In this document: one piece after another, positions 26,975 to 35,858 of the stretch
Numbering within the stretch: the first letter of the stretch is position 1
Layout of the letters: each line of letters starts with the position of its first letter
Origin: CAYQTE01 sp964420285
Lineage (GTDB): Bacteria; Planctomycetota; Phycisphaerae; Tepidisphaerales; Tepidisphaeraceae
Reading direction: 5' to 3'
Assembly: GCA_964420285.1 (NCBI GenBank)
Contig: CAYQTE010000024.1
Span: 1 to 61,567 of the forward strand
Length of the DNA: 61,567 nt
The notes under the pieces: model-generated
What the model was told of the DNA's origin: nothing
The model's input: the letters and a program-made list of their open reading frames with translations, nothing else
Databases searched by the model: none
Position numbers and translations under genes: made by a program

Positions 26975-27025
26975 GGCGACCTCCCTGTCGCGCCGTCCGG
27001 CTCAATTGGCCGGGTCGGCTTCCAA

Positions 27026-27835
27026 CTACGAACGCCTCAGGTTTGAGATCGTCTGCAACGCCTGGTCGGCCGATTGGATCGACTGGCTGTTGAGTTCAAA
27101 CGATCGCTGCACCTTGATGAGGCTGACCATTTCCGTGACCGGATCGACGTTGCTGGCTTCCAGGTAGTTCTGGAGGATGGTGCCGGCTCCGTTCACGCCG
27201 GGCAGGCTGTCGATCGGGGCGCCGGACGACTGCGTTTCCTGATAAAGGCTACCTCCCAGGAGATTAAGACCCTGGGGATTCACGAACTGTGTCAGCTTGA
27301 TCTGCCCCACGCTCGACTGGGCACTGGCGCCGGGCTTGATCACGCTGACGTTGCCGCTCTGGCTGATCGTGATCTGCGTGACGCCGGTCGGGATGGTGAT
27401 CGGCGGAATCAGTTGGTATCCATCGCCCAGTCCCAGGACGAGCATGCCGTTACTGTTGATGTTGAAGTTACCGGCGCGGGTATAGGCGGTTCCGTCGCCC
27501 AGAGTGCTGAGAATCTTCACGCGGAAGAATCCGTTGCCCTGGATTCCCAGATCCAGCGGATTGTTGGTGTTCGACAGCGAGCCCTGGGACATGTTCAATT
27601 CCGTGCCGCTGATCTTGGTGCCAAGGCCGACGAAGATGCCGTTGGGCGAGATATCGCCGCTGGAGCTGACGGTGCCGGGTGCGCGGTAGGTCTGGTACAT
27701 GAGGTCTTCGAAATTGACCCGGCTGCCCTTGAAGGCGGTGGTTTCTGCGTTGGAGAGGTTGTTGGAAATGACGTCGATGCTGGTGGACAACGCCCTCAGC
27801 CCCGACGCCGCTGATCCCAGTGCGGTTATGGCCAT
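27026..27835 (-). CDS. flgG: Flagellar distal rod protein FlgG
   Basis: A 269-residue rod protein. The N-terminus (SGLRALSTSIDVISNNLSNA, then TTAFKGSRVNFEDLMYQTY) and the C-terminus (ASNVDPVTEMVSLIKVQRSF, then QSADQALQTISNLRRS) are diagnostic for FlgG, including the DLMYQ rod-specific segment. It forms the distal rod in the periplasm inside the P and L rings. It follows flgF by 29 bases. Confidence 0.96.
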   Translation of the reverse strand: MAITALGSAASGLRALSTSIDVISNNLSNAETTAFKGSRVNFEDLMYQTYRAPGTVSSSGDISPNGIFVGLGTKISGTELNMSQGSLSNTNNPLDLGIQGNGFFRVKILSTLGDGTAYTRAGNFNINSNGMLVLGLGDGYQLIPPITIPTGVTQITISQSGNVSVIKPGASAQSSVGQIKLTQFVNPQGLNLLGGSLYQETQSSGAPIDSLPGVNGAGTILQNYLEASNVDPVTEMVSLIKVQRSFELNSQSIQSADQALQTISNLRRS

Positions 27836-27864
27836 GCCCTATCCCTCGTCCCGGCGCAAATGCG

Positions 27865-28626
27865 CTAAGACACCTTTCCGACCGTGTTTACCAGGGCCGC
27901 GAGCGTCGCGTCCTGGTAACGGATCATGTTCATGTTGGCTTCCAGTTGCCGCTCGGCATCCATCAGGTTGGTCATCTCTGTCGTCGGATCCACGTTCGAT
28001 TGCTCGAGTGTCTGACTGCGAATCGTGCTGGTGGACGGCGTCAGCGCCTTGAGATTGCCGTACGAGTACAGCCCGTTGCCGTCCTTGCGGAGATCACCCG
28101 GCTTGGGCACGTCGAACAACCCGACCTGAGCCACGTTCTTTCCGCCCTGCTCAATCTGGCCGGTTGGGCTGATCTGGATCGGCTGGGACGGATCGATCTG
28201 GATCGGCTTGGAGTCGACGTCCAGTACCTGCTGGCCGTGATCGTTGGACAGGATGAGATTGCCCTGGCTGTCGATCTGGAACTGGCCGTTGCGGGTGAGC
28301 CGGACATTCGATCCCGATTGGACCTCGAAGAGCCCCGGCCCCTGAACGGCCACGTCGAAATTACTGCCGGTGTTGACCAGTTCGCCCTGGGTCATATCGA
28401 TCTGCGACGGCATGGCCAGCAGGCCGCCGCCGATGTTGTCCAGAAGATCGTTGGACGAATCGCCGGCGTGGGCGGTTTCCTGACTGGCGACGGGCCGTTC
28501 CTGGAACAAGGCCAGATCCTTTTTGAAGCCAACCGTTTCGGAGTTGGCCAGGTTGTTGGCAATGACGTCCTGACGATAGGTGCTCGTCAGGACGCCCGTG
28601 GCCGAGAGGTACAGCCCGTATATCAT
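27865..28626 (-). CDS. flgF: Flagellar rod protein FlgF
   Basis: A 253-residue rod/hook family protein. MIYGLYLSATGVLTSTYRQD with VIANNLANSETVGFKKDLAL is the conserved N-terminal motif, and EQSNVDPTTEMTNLMDAERQ the C-terminal one. It lacks the FlgG-type DLMYQ segment and stands just before flgG, so FlgF is the best name, though FlgG-like paralogues are hard to tell apart by eye. Its ATG overlaps the stop codon of the small upstream gene by 4 bases. Confidence 0.88.
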   Translation of the reverse strand: MIYGLYLSATGVLTSTYRQDVIANNLANSETVGFKKDLALFQERPVASQETAHAGDSSNDLLDNIGGGLLAMPSQIDMTQGELVNTGSNFDVAVQGPGLFEVQSGSNVRLTRNGQFQIDSQGNLILSNDHGQQVLDVDSKPIQIDPSQPIQISPTGQIEQGGKNVAQVGLFDVPKPGDLRKDGNGLYSYGNLKALTPSTSTIRSQTLEQSNVDPTTEMTNLMDAERQLEANMNMIRYQDATLAALVNTVGKVS

Positions 28627-28838
28627 GCGGCCGCTCCTTCGGCGGTGGCCGGCCCGGGAAACCCGATGCGGGCCAGAACAGGCAGCGTGTCATCCATGAC
28701 CAGGCAAGGGCCGGCTCCGCCGGTCCTGACTCGCTGCCCAAGATCGTCTCTTGCATCTGCCGCGCCGGTGTGCAGCGCCACGGCCAGGCGCACAGCCTGT
28801 ACGATTCGCTGCCCCAGATCATCCTTGACCTGCACCAT
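28623..28838 (-). CDS. Small conserved-looking protein at the head of the flagellar operon
   Basis: A 71-residue protein of unknown function. GGAGG lies 8 bases before the ATG at 28838, and its stop codon overlaps the flgF start (ATGA), so it is very likely translated and coupled to flgF. The sequence contains the same short motif twice (VKDDLGQRIVQAV and ARDDLGQRVRTGG, about 28 residues apart), suggesting a duplicated helix. There is no signal peptide or membrane segment. A role in rod assembly or in regulating the operon is possible but is inferred only from position. Confidence 0.6.
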   Translation of the reverse strand: MVQVKDDLGQRIVQAVRLAVALHTGAADARDDLGQRVRTGGAGPCLVMDDTLPVLARIGFPGPATAEGAAA

Positions 28839-29121
28839 CGCAAGAACCTCCTGTTCACAGACCGACTCTCTCCCCTTCAACCGGAGCCGTTAGCAAGAGG
28901 CGGGCCAATGCGATGGCAGGGAAATCCGATGCGGCCAATTGTGGCTGCAAAGCTATTTGTATCAACAAGTTACGAGAATTTCGGATTGTCGAGCACGTGG
29001 CCGGATTCGGGTTCGGACGAGCTTTTCAGAGCGCAGGTTCCGGTCTATGCCGCGCAATTTCCGCCTCGAACCGCACAACGGCGTTGATCATCCGTTGCAA
29101 CAAGATGATATGATATGTGGC

Positions 29122-31107
29122 ATGAACCCCACAAATCCGGCGGCGATTCCCGATATCGTGGCCGCCGAGCCAGTCGTGAGGGGCCGACGCAACGGGGATG
29201 AGGTTATTGGCGCATCGCTTTCAATGCCATTGTCGAAGGCTTGGTTCGTCATTCTTTTGCTGGTTCTGTCTGTCGCCGTCAGGTCCGCCGCCGCACCGCC
29301 ACCGGTAACACACGCCAGCCAGCCGCTCGTCCTGGAGCCCGAGCTCACCCCTATCGCGCCGGGGACGATTACCCTCACGCAATCAATCCAAGACGGCTTC
29401 GACAATTACACACCCAATTCGTCTGCCAACTTCGTGATCGACATCCCCCCTTCCGCGTGGGGCAATGCGTCGCCGATCCTGCTGGCGAATGCTACCGGCG
29501 GTCAATTCGGTTGGGGCTCGGCTCTATCCGATTCCGGTAGCATCGATTTCGACAATCCCGCGGTCTCCGGCGTCATCGACGCACAAGCCGCCCCAAATAT
29601 GCTCACCGCCGGGCCAATCGCCACACGTCACCTTCACATCCGATGGCTGCTTTGGGCGGCGCTTGCCGGCGGCTTTCTGGTGCTCGTCCTGTTGGCCTTG
29701 CGAGGAACCGCCGCGGGCAATGCCCAGAGCGGGAGCCCGGCCACGATCGCGCCCGCATCGGTCTCACAGTCGACTTTGGGAGTCATCATGCGCAATGCAA
29801 TATCAAACGCCTGGATCGTCATCGTCATACTCATCCTCTCCATCGCCGGCGGATATGGCGTGAACTGGTGGCGTGAAACGTATCGCCCCCGCTACACCGC
29901 CACCGGCTGGGTGCAGGTCGAGGCGCCCACCATCATCAATCCGGTAATGGGTGGTCCGGCAACGGAGGATCTTGGCGCATTGGCGCTGGAGCAACGGACC
30001 ACCGCCGGCCTTCTCAAGAACGCCACGCTCTTTGCCAACGTCATCAAGCGCGACGAGGTGCAGAAGACCACTTGGTATCAGCAATTCAAGGATGGTCCCC
30101 CCGGCCAGGCCGCCGCCGCCGCTGCCGATCTCGCCGAGAATGTCACCGTCAAATCGCTGCCCGGCACCAGCCTCATCACCGTCGCCATGACCTGCAACGA
30201 TCCCAAGGACGCCAGGACCATTGCCGAAGCCGTCGCCACTCAGCACATGATCGATCAGGATGAAGCCAACCGAACCGAGCGGAACGAACGGACCACGGTG
30301 CTCAACAATGCCAAGAAGAACTACTCGGCACAAAAATCCGAGATTAGCGCGATGGTCCTTGCGTCGGCGGCCAAGCTCAATATCAACGCCGACGGATCAT
30401 CCGCCAAGATAACGGCCATCGACAACGATCTGGCCAATCTCACCAGGGTGCAGACCGATTTGCAGATCGCCCTCAACAACGCCCAGGTCCAGCAGGATGA
30501 CCTCACCGGCCAGATCAGTGACGGCGTCGATCCCATTCAGGTTGGCAAGCAGGCCGACGCCGATCCCCGGGTCTTGATGGATCTGAAAACCCTCAACGAA
30601 CTCAAGCTCGACGAACTCTCCGCCCCGCCTGCCAGCGAACCGGCCGACGCCGCGAGTAATTTGCAGGCCCGCATCAAGGCCGTACAGCAGATGCTCGACG
30701 ACGACACGGCCCGCGCCAAGAACGAGGCCCGCGCCGAGTTGCTCGGCACCCTGAAGATTCAGATCAATCAGATTCAGCGATCCCTGTCCAGCATTGCCGC
30801 GGAGATGAGGGACAAGCAGAACCAGCAGACGGATCTCTCGCTCGAAATGACCAAATATCTCACCAACAAAAAGACCGAAGCCGGGTACACCGACCTCATC
30901 GACAGCGCCAACAGGCAACTCGACCAGATCAACAACATCCTGCAAACCAAGTACGCCAGCGGCGTGAGGTGGGCCCGCCTGCCCGTCACGCCCGACAAGC
31001 CGGACAGCCCCCGCAAACCCACGCCTCCGGTCACCATGGCCATCGCTGTCGCGATCGGCCTCTTTCTCAGCCTCGCCATCGCGCTCGCGCGAAGACATCG
31101 AGGGTGA
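29122..31107 (+). CDS. Wzz-like chain-length determinant protein with extra N-terminal module
   Basis: A 661-residue membrane protein. Residues from about 210 onward have the Wzz/polysaccharide co-polymerase plan: a membrane helix (NAWIVIVILILSIAGGYGVN), RYTATGWVQVEAPT, a long periplasmic coiled coil (about 330-600) and a final helix (TMAIAVAIGLFLSLAIALA). Such proteins set the length of surface polysaccharide chains. No cytoplasmic kinase domain follows. Unusually, about 200 further residues precede it, with another helix (AWFVILLLVLSVAVRSA), a Ser/Asn/Gly-rich beta-like stretch and a second helix (WLLWAALAGGFLVLVLLAL). Start could also be the ATG at 29110. No polysaccharide synthesis genes are adjacent. 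Confidence 0.75.
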   Translation: MNPTNPAAIPDIVAAEPVVRGRRNGDEVIGASLSMPLSKAWFVILLLVLSVAVRSAAAPPPVTHASQPLVLEPELTPIAPGTITLTQSIQDGFDNYTPNSSANFVIDIPPSAWGNASPILLANATGGQFGWGSALSDSGSIDFDNPAVSGVIDAQAAPNMLTAGPIATRHLHIRWLLWAALAGGFLVLVLLALRGTAAGNAQSGSPATIAPASVSQSTLGVIMRNAISNAWIVIVILILSIAGGYGVNWWRETYRPRYTATGWVQVEAPTIINPVMGGPATEDLGALALEQRTTAGLLKNATLFANVIKRDEVQKTTWYQQFKDGPPGQAAAAAADLAENVTVKSLPGTSLITVAMTCNDPKDARTIAEAVATQHMIDQDEANRTERNERTTVLNNAKKNYSAQKSEISAMVLASAAKLNINADGSSAKITAIDNDLANLTRVQTDLQIALNNAQVQQDDLTGQISDGVDPIQVGKQADADPRVLMDLKTLNELKLDELSAPPASEPADAASNLQARIKAVQQMLDDDTARAKNEARAELLGTLKIQINQIQRSLSSIAAEMRDKQNQQTDLSLEMTKYLTNKKTEAGYTDLIDSANRQLDQINNILQTKYASGVRWARLPVTPDKPDSPRKPTPPVTMAIAVAIGLFLSLAIALARRHRG

Positions 31108-31140
31108 AGTCTTGCGTGAAAACGGACTGCTGGCTGGCTA

Positions 31141-32754
31141 CTACTGTTCACCCGACTGCGCTGCGCGCAACACGACCACCATGCCCTCCACCGGCTGGCC
31201 CTGGTCTTTACGCAGCACGACCGGACGAGCGCTCACTTCTGTAAAGCGGCAACCTTGCGCCAGACGGCGGACGTAGGCGATCGACTGCGCGTAGCGCCGC
31301 GTGCGGCGCAGGATGTAATCGCCGGTTTCGAGGCTTTCGATAGTGAACGCAAATAATCCGCCCGGCCGCAGGGCCTGCGCGGCGGCGGCGAATACATCGT
31401 CCAGAGCGCCCACGTAGATGAACACGTCGGCGGCGAGGATGAGATCGGCGCTTTGCGGCCGGGTGCGCAGAGCGCTGGCCGCGTCGTCTTCGATCAGTTC
31501 GTCATAGACGCCGCGTTGCCGCGACTTCTGAAGCATCCCCGGCGACAGGTCAACGCCGGTCAGCCGCCGGGCCATCGGCCGGAAAAGCACGCCGCACAAT
31601 CCCGTACCGCAACCCAGGTCGAGAATGTCCATCGGCAGCGGCGGGGCCGCGGCGGTGACGGCCTCGTGGAGCAATTGCGGGGCATGGTAATTGAGGCCGC
31701 CAACAAGGTGCTCGTCGAAATATCCCGCGTAGGAATCGAAAAGCCGGGCCACATACTCCCGCGGCGGAGCGGACGGCGCCTGCCGGGCGCCCATGGCCGC
31801 AAGGTGATATCCGGTGCTGGGCTCCGACGGCGCCAGATCGTGCGCGGTTCGGAATGCCTCAATCGCCTCGGGGATCTTCTCCTGGCATTCCAGTGCTTCG
31901 CCCAATGCCTCATAGGCCGGCCACGCACGCGGATTCAGGGCAATCGAACGGCGATACGAAGCAATGGCTTCTTCGACGTTCCCCTTGATCTTTAGCGCGC
32001 AGCCCAGGTTGTAATGGGATTCGGGACAGTTGGGATTCAGGGCAATGGCCTGACGAGCGGCCGCTATCCCCTCGTCGATGAACGCCCCGCCGTGCAGGAT
32101 ACCGGCGAGCTTGCAGTAGGCTTCCTGATAGTCCGGCTTCAGCGCGATGGCCCGCCGGAATGCGGCCGCGGCCTCGTCCGGCTTGCCCTGGTCTTTCAGC
32201 ACGCAGCCCAGGCAGAAGCAGGCGACAGGAAAATTGCCATTGATACCGATCGCCCGGCCAAAGGCGTCGGCCGCCTGGTCCAGACGGCCACTCTGATGCA
32301 ATGCAACACCCAGGCTGAAGTGGCCATTGGCATTGTCATACTTGATCGCCACGGCCCGCTTTAGGGCGGCAATAGCATCGTCGAGTTGACCCAGCTTGCA
32401 CAAGACCGTGCCGAGATTGCCGTACGCCTCCCAGAACCCGGGTTTGAGGTCGATGGCCCGACGATACGCAACGGCCGCCTGATCCAACTGGCCCCGATCT
32501 CGCAAGGCGTTGGCCAGATTGTAACAGGCCTCGGGGTAGTCACCCTTGACGGCGATCGCCTGGCGAATCAGATCCAGCCCGGCATCATGCTGTCCCATTT
32601 GGCAGAGGACCACGCCCAGCATATGCAGCGCATCGGCATGCCGTGGCTGCCGGACCAGAACCTGCCGGTAAGCCCGCACCGCCTCCTGCAACCGCCCAGC
32701 CTTCTGATGCTGAACGGCCAGATCAAACGACTGCTGGGGCGTCTGCTCGGTCAT
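31141..32754 (-). CDS. TPR-repeat methyltransferase
   Basis: A 537-residue cytoplasmic protein. Residues 5-315 form about nine TPR repeats (for example AVRAYRQVLVRQPRHADALH, AVAYRRAIDLKPGFWEAYGN). Residues 330-530 form a class I SAM methyltransferase of the predicted TPR-methyltransferase group: EYVARLFDSYAGYFDEHL linker, motif I DLGCGTG at 379-385, and GVDLSPGMLQ. The TPRs closely resemble those of the glycosyltransferase array at 47-56 kb. The gene starts 12 bases after the thiC stop codon on the same strand, so it is probably co-transcribed and under the TPP riboswitch. Target is unknown; a glycan or protein bound by the TPRs is plausible. Confidence 0.88.
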   Translation of the reverse strand: MTEQTPQQSFDLAVQHQKAGRLQEAVRAYRQVLVRQPRHADALHMLGVVLCQMGQHDAGLDLIRQAIAVKGDYPEACYNLANALRDRGQLDQAAVAYRRAIDLKPGFWEAYGNLGTVLCKLGQLDDAIAALKRAVAIKYDNANGHFSLGVALHQSGRLDQAADAFGRAIGINGNFPVACFCLGCVLKDQGKPDEAAAAFRRAIALKPDYQEAYCKLAGILHGGAFIDEGIAAARQAIALNPNCPESHYNLGCALKIKGNVEEAIASYRRSIALNPRAWPAYEALGEALECQEKIPEAIEAFRTAHDLAPSEPSTGYHLAAMGARQAPSAPPREYVARLFDSYAGYFDEHLVGGLNYHAPQLLHEAVTAAAPPLPMDILDLGCGTGLCGVLFRPMARRLTGVDLSPGMLQKSRQRGVYDELIEDDAASALRTRPQSADLILAADVFIYVGALDDVFAAAAQALRPGGLFAFTIESLETGDYILRRTRRYAQSIAYVRRLAQGCRFTEVSARPVVLRKDQGQPVEGMVVVLRAAQSGEQ

Positions 32755-32766
32755 GGGCGATTCGCA

Positions 32767-34494
32767 TCATACAACCGATTCATTCACAGCCAGCCCGTGC
32801 GCCTTGAGCGTGTTCAACTGCACCACTTTCGCACTGTCCGCATCCGTCACATTATCCGTATGGCACGCCGCCTTCTTCCCCTTGTGGGCAAGGGCGTGAA
32901 TCTGCTCGGGCGTCAGATTGCCGCGTTGCGACAGCACGGCCGCGCCGATGTCGTTTACGCCGGGGGACGCCAGCGCCGCCTTGGCCGGCTGGGCCTCCTC
33001 GGCCTTGCCGCTGTAGAAATCGGTGATCTCCTTGCTGATTCTCACCGAACACCAGTCGTGGCCGCACATGGCGCAGAAATCGGTGTCCACGTTCAAATCT
33101 TCATCGTGATAGGCTCGGGCCAGGTCGGGATCGAAACTCAGATCGAAATGCCGCTGCCAGTTCAGCGCGGCGCGAGCCTTGGTCAGTTCATCATCCCGGT
33201 CGCGCGAGCCGGGAATCCCCAGCGCCACGTCGGCCGCGTGCGCGGCGATCTTGTACGCAATACATCCCTGCTTGACATCATCCTTCTTGGGCAAGCCGAG
33301 ATGTTCCTTGGGTGTGACGTAACACAACATGGCCGCCCCGTGATAACCGGCCGCCGTGGCGCCGATGCAGCTTGTGATGTGGTCGTAGCCGGGAAAGATA
33401 TCCGTCACCAGCGGCCCCAGCACATAAAACGGCGCCCCGTGACACAGCCGCCGCTGGAGCTTCATGTTGTATTCGATCTGATCGAACGGCACATGGCCCG
33501 GCCCTTCCACCATCACCTGCACGCCCTTGGCCCACGCTCGCTCGGTCAATTCACCCAGCGTCTGCAATTCGCGCAACTGTGCCTCATCGCTGGCATCGGC
33601 CAAGCCGCCGGGGCGCAGTCCGTCGCCGAGGCTGAAGGCTACATCGTATTGCCGCATGATTTCGCAGATATCGTCGAAAATCTCGTACATCGGATTCTGT
33701 TTGTTGTGATGGATCATCCACTTGGCCAGAAGCGATCCGCCGCGCGAGACGATCCCGATCAGCCGCCGGCGCACAAATGGCAGATGCTCTTTCAGCACTC
33801 CCGCGTGGATGGTGAAATAGTCCACGCCCTGCCGGGCCTGCTTTTCCAGTTCCTTGAGGATAATGTCGTAGGTCAGGTCTTCGATGCTCCGGCCGATGAT
33901 CATCGAATAAATCGGGACAGTCCCGATGGGCACAGTGCTGTTCTGGATGATGGCGGTGCGGCATTCGTCCAGATCGCCGCCGGTGGAGAGGTCCATGACG
34001 GTGTCCGCCCCCCACTTCTCGGCCCAGCGGAGTTTTTCGACTTCCTCGTCGGTGCCGCTGGACACCGGCGATGCGCCCATGTTCGCGTTGATCTTGGTCA
34101 GGCCGGCCCGGCCGATGCACATGGGCATGAGTTTGTATTTCAGATGCACCGTATTGGCCGGAATAATCATCCGCCCCGCCGCCACTTCCGCGCGGATTTG
34201 TTCGGCCGTGAGATGTTTCTCCCGCAGCGCCACCTTACGCGCCTCCGGCGAGATGCGCCCGCTGCGAGCGATTTCAAGCTGCGTGATCCCGGAAGCATCG
34301 CGGGCAGATGCAAAATCATGTGCCGTCCGAGGCGAAACCTCCGGCATCCCCGGCGTATCCGGACTGGCGAAGGTCCATGGCGTCCCCACCTGCCCGGGTT
34401 TGGCAAACGATCCCGGCGTCGTCCCCTGCCCATCGGATGATGGATTATCCCCCAACGGCGGAAGCTGATACGAACGATCGGCAGCGGTGGACAT
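32767..34494 (-). CDS. thiC: Phosphomethylpyrimidine synthase ThiC
   Basis: A 575-residue radical-SAM enzyme that converts aminoimidazole ribotide to hydroxymethylpyrimidine phosphate for thiamine synthesis. Hallmarks include ARSGRISPEARKVALREKHL, GADTVMDLSTGGDLDECR, MVEGPGHVPFDQIEYN and the C-terminal cluster motif FCAMCGHDWCS with the C-x2-C-x4-C spacing typical of ThiC. AAGGAG precedes the ATG. A TPP riboswitch lies in the leader. Length is slightly below the longest forms but complete. No other thi genes are adjacent. Confidence 0.97.
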   Translation of the reverse strand: MSTAADRSYQLPPLGDNPSSDGQGTTPGSFAKPGQVGTPWTFASPDTPGMPEVSPRTAHDFASARDASGITQLEIARSGRISPEARKVALREKHLTAEQIRAEVAAGRMIIPANTVHLKYKLMPMCIGRAGLTKINANMGASPVSSGTDEEVEKLRWAEKWGADTVMDLSTGGDLDECRTAIIQNSTVPIGTVPIYSMIIGRSIEDLTYDIILKELEKQARQGVDYFTIHAGVLKEHLPFVRRRLIGIVSRGGSLLAKWMIHHNKQNPMYEIFDDICEIMRQYDVAFSLGDGLRPGGLADASDEAQLRELQTLGELTERAWAKGVQVMVEGPGHVPFDQIEYNMKLQRRLCHGAPFYVLGPLVTDIFPGYDHITSCIGATAAGYHGAAMLCYVTPKEHLGLPKKDDVKQGCIAYKIAAHAADVALGIPGSRDRDDELTKARAALNWQRHFDLSFDPDLARAYHDEDLNVDTDFCAMCGHDWCSVRISKEITDFYSGKAEEAQPAKAALASPGVNDIGAAVLSQRGNLTPEQIHALAHKGKKAACHTDNVTDADSAKVVQLNTLKAHGLAVNESVV

Positions 34495-34575
34495 GGCAAC
34501 TCCTTACGTCAATCAACAGCCACGAGCAAACCCGGAAAAACCGGCGATGGTTTCATTCGACTCAGAAATCAGGAG

Positions 34576-34656
34576 ATTTAGCCACAGAGCACACAGAGTC
34601 CACAGAGTTGCCGGCATTGATTCCCTCGGTGTTCTCTGTGACCTCTGTGGCTAAAT
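34576..34656. repeat. Palindromic repeat (CCACAGAG type) in the thiC leader
   Basis: Perfect 14-base arms ATTTAGCCACAGAG (34576-34589) and CTCTGTGGCTAAAT (34643-34656) flank a stretch with further CACAGAG/CTCTGTG pairs, forming a long hairpin. This matches a class of dispersed intergenic repeats seen in planctomycetes and relatives. It sits between the TPP aptamer and the thiC start codon, where the expression platform should be. Confidence 0.75.
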
Positions 34657-34695
34657 TCTTCTCAACAATCTGAGGGGAAGCGCAACCGGCAGGCC

Positions 34696-34787
34696 GTTCG
34701 CTTCCCTACGCCGGTATCAACCGGATCAGGTGCCAAGGGTGTGTTCTCAGAGCCAGGCCAACACTCGGCCGCTCACCCCTAGCGAAC
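34696..34787 (-). promoter_or_regulatory. TPP riboswitch (thi-box) upstream of thiC
   Basis: Read on the minus strand, the segment contains GCTAGGGGTG, CTGAGA, ACCCTTGGCACCTGATCCGG, then GATACCGGCGTAGGGAAGCG, which are the conserved thi-box core sequences in order. GTTCGCT and AGCGAAC at the ends close helix P1. It binds thiamine pyrophosphate and lowers thiC expression. No clear terminator with a T run follows, so control of translation start is likely, though the repeat at 34576-34656 obscures the platform. The 398 bases 34495-34892 hold this and the repeat only. Confidence 0.95.
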
Positions 34788-34892
34788 TGCAAAGAGTGTA
34801 GGCGAGGAGCGTCAGGAGGGCAACGGGTTCTTTCGGGCGAGGCACGTTTAGAGTTTGTTCCGCCAACCGGAAAACGATCCGCTCGATTCTAC

Positions 34893-35309
34893 TCAGGTGC
34901 CGCTCCAAACCGACACGCTCGCCGCCCTCGCAGCTTGTTGCAATTTCGTGTCAAAGGTGGCCAAAGGGAGCGACAGGCGTATTGCCAAGTCAAGATACAT
35001 CGCGTCGTAGAAGGTCAGACCATATTTTTGCGCAAGCGGCGGCACGTTGGTCAGAGCACGCCGGTGGTTCAGTGGTTCGATTATAATTGGAATGCGTTCA
35101 AGTGTGGCAAGACTCTTGTGCCAGTCGAATTCACTGATTCGGCGCCGACGGAAACCCACCATCAGCGCGTTGCCAACCTCAATCGGCCAAAGGACTGGGA
35201 CAGTCGCGCCATCACGGTAGGTTTCAGTCAAGATTTGATCAGCTTCGCCGCACCTCTCGTCAGCGAAGAACCATGGCAAGGCGACAGACGCGTCGATGAC
35301 AATTCTCAA
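34893..35309 (-). CDS. vapC: PIN-domain toxin, VapC family
   Basis: A 138-residue PIN-domain ribonuclease. Acidic metal-binding residues are placed as expected: IVIDASVALPWF (first Asp at residue 6), PIEVGNALMVGF (Glu near 44), GLTFYDAMYLDLA (Asp near 101) and LATFDTKLQQAA (Asp near 119). The start codon is TTG, overlapping the antitoxin stop codon, which indicates strong translational coupling and low toxin yield. VapC toxins cut tRNA or rRNA. Confidence 0.92.
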   Translation of the reverse strand: MRIVIDASVALPWFFADERCGEADQILTETYRDGATVPVLWPIEVGNALMVGFRRRRISEFDWHKSLATLERIPIIIEPLNHRRALTNVPPLAQKYGLTFYDAMYLDLAIRLSLPLATFDTKLQQAARAASVSVWSGT

Positions 35310-35557
35310 TATTTTCTACCTTCGTCAATCAGTTCCTTGAGCGCGTGGCCAGGCTCCAATTGGGTGCGGGAACGAATATCGTGCAGCGTCACCAGCACTT
35401 GTTCCAGCGACATATCGCCTTGCTGCGATTCGCCGGCGGGAATCAGCTTCGCCATCGGCCGGCCGCTTTCTGTGATTAGAATGGTCTCACCGCGACTGGC
35501 GCGGAGAACCAGTTCCGCAAGCTGGGCGCGAGCCTCATCGGTGGCGATGTGAACCAT
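35306..35557 (-). CDS. Antitoxin, Phd/YefM family (partner of VapC)
   Basis: An 83-residue protein with the Phd/YefM N-terminal DNA-binding fold: MVHIATDEARAQLAELVLRA then GETILITESGRPMAKLIP, a clear family signature. The C-terminal half (residues 50-83) is the flexible toxin-binding part. The first ATG in frame is at 35557, with AGGAG just upstream. It is the first gene of the pair and presumably autoregulates the operon. Confidence 0.9.
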   Translation of the reverse strand: MVHIATDEARAQLAELVLRASRGETILITESGRPMAKLIPAGESQQGDMSLEQVLVTLHDIRSRTQLEPGHALKELIDEGRKY

Positions 35558-35714
35558 ACAGCTCCTGGTCAATCCGATCCATTATACCCTGGCGACGAAC
35601 CTTGCGACATCGCCAATCATGGCAGCGGCAGGTCTTTCAAATCGAACGGCACGGTGAGGTCGTTCTGGCCGGGGACGATGTGACGGCACTGAGGCACCCT
35701 GTACTCAGTCAAGA

Positions 35715-35757
35715 CCCTCACCCCAACCCTCTCCCAGAGTACGGGGCGAGGGGGAAG
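35715..35757. repeat. CCCTCACCC...CTCTCCC intergenic repeat
   Basis: The sequence CCCTCACCCCAACCCTCTCC followed by an AGAGTACGGGGCGAGGG arm is a copy of a dispersed palindromic element; two further copies lie at 60071-60199. The rest of the interval 35558-35858 holds nothing else recognisable apart from the leader of the propeller gene. Confidence 0.75.
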
Positions 35758-35858
35758 AAGGGGTCAATCGCCCGGTCGGCGCGGTTGACCCGCGGACGGT
35801 GTTCCGAATAGGATGCCGCCGTTAGGTTCATTTCATGGGCATTTTACGGAGAGGTACC

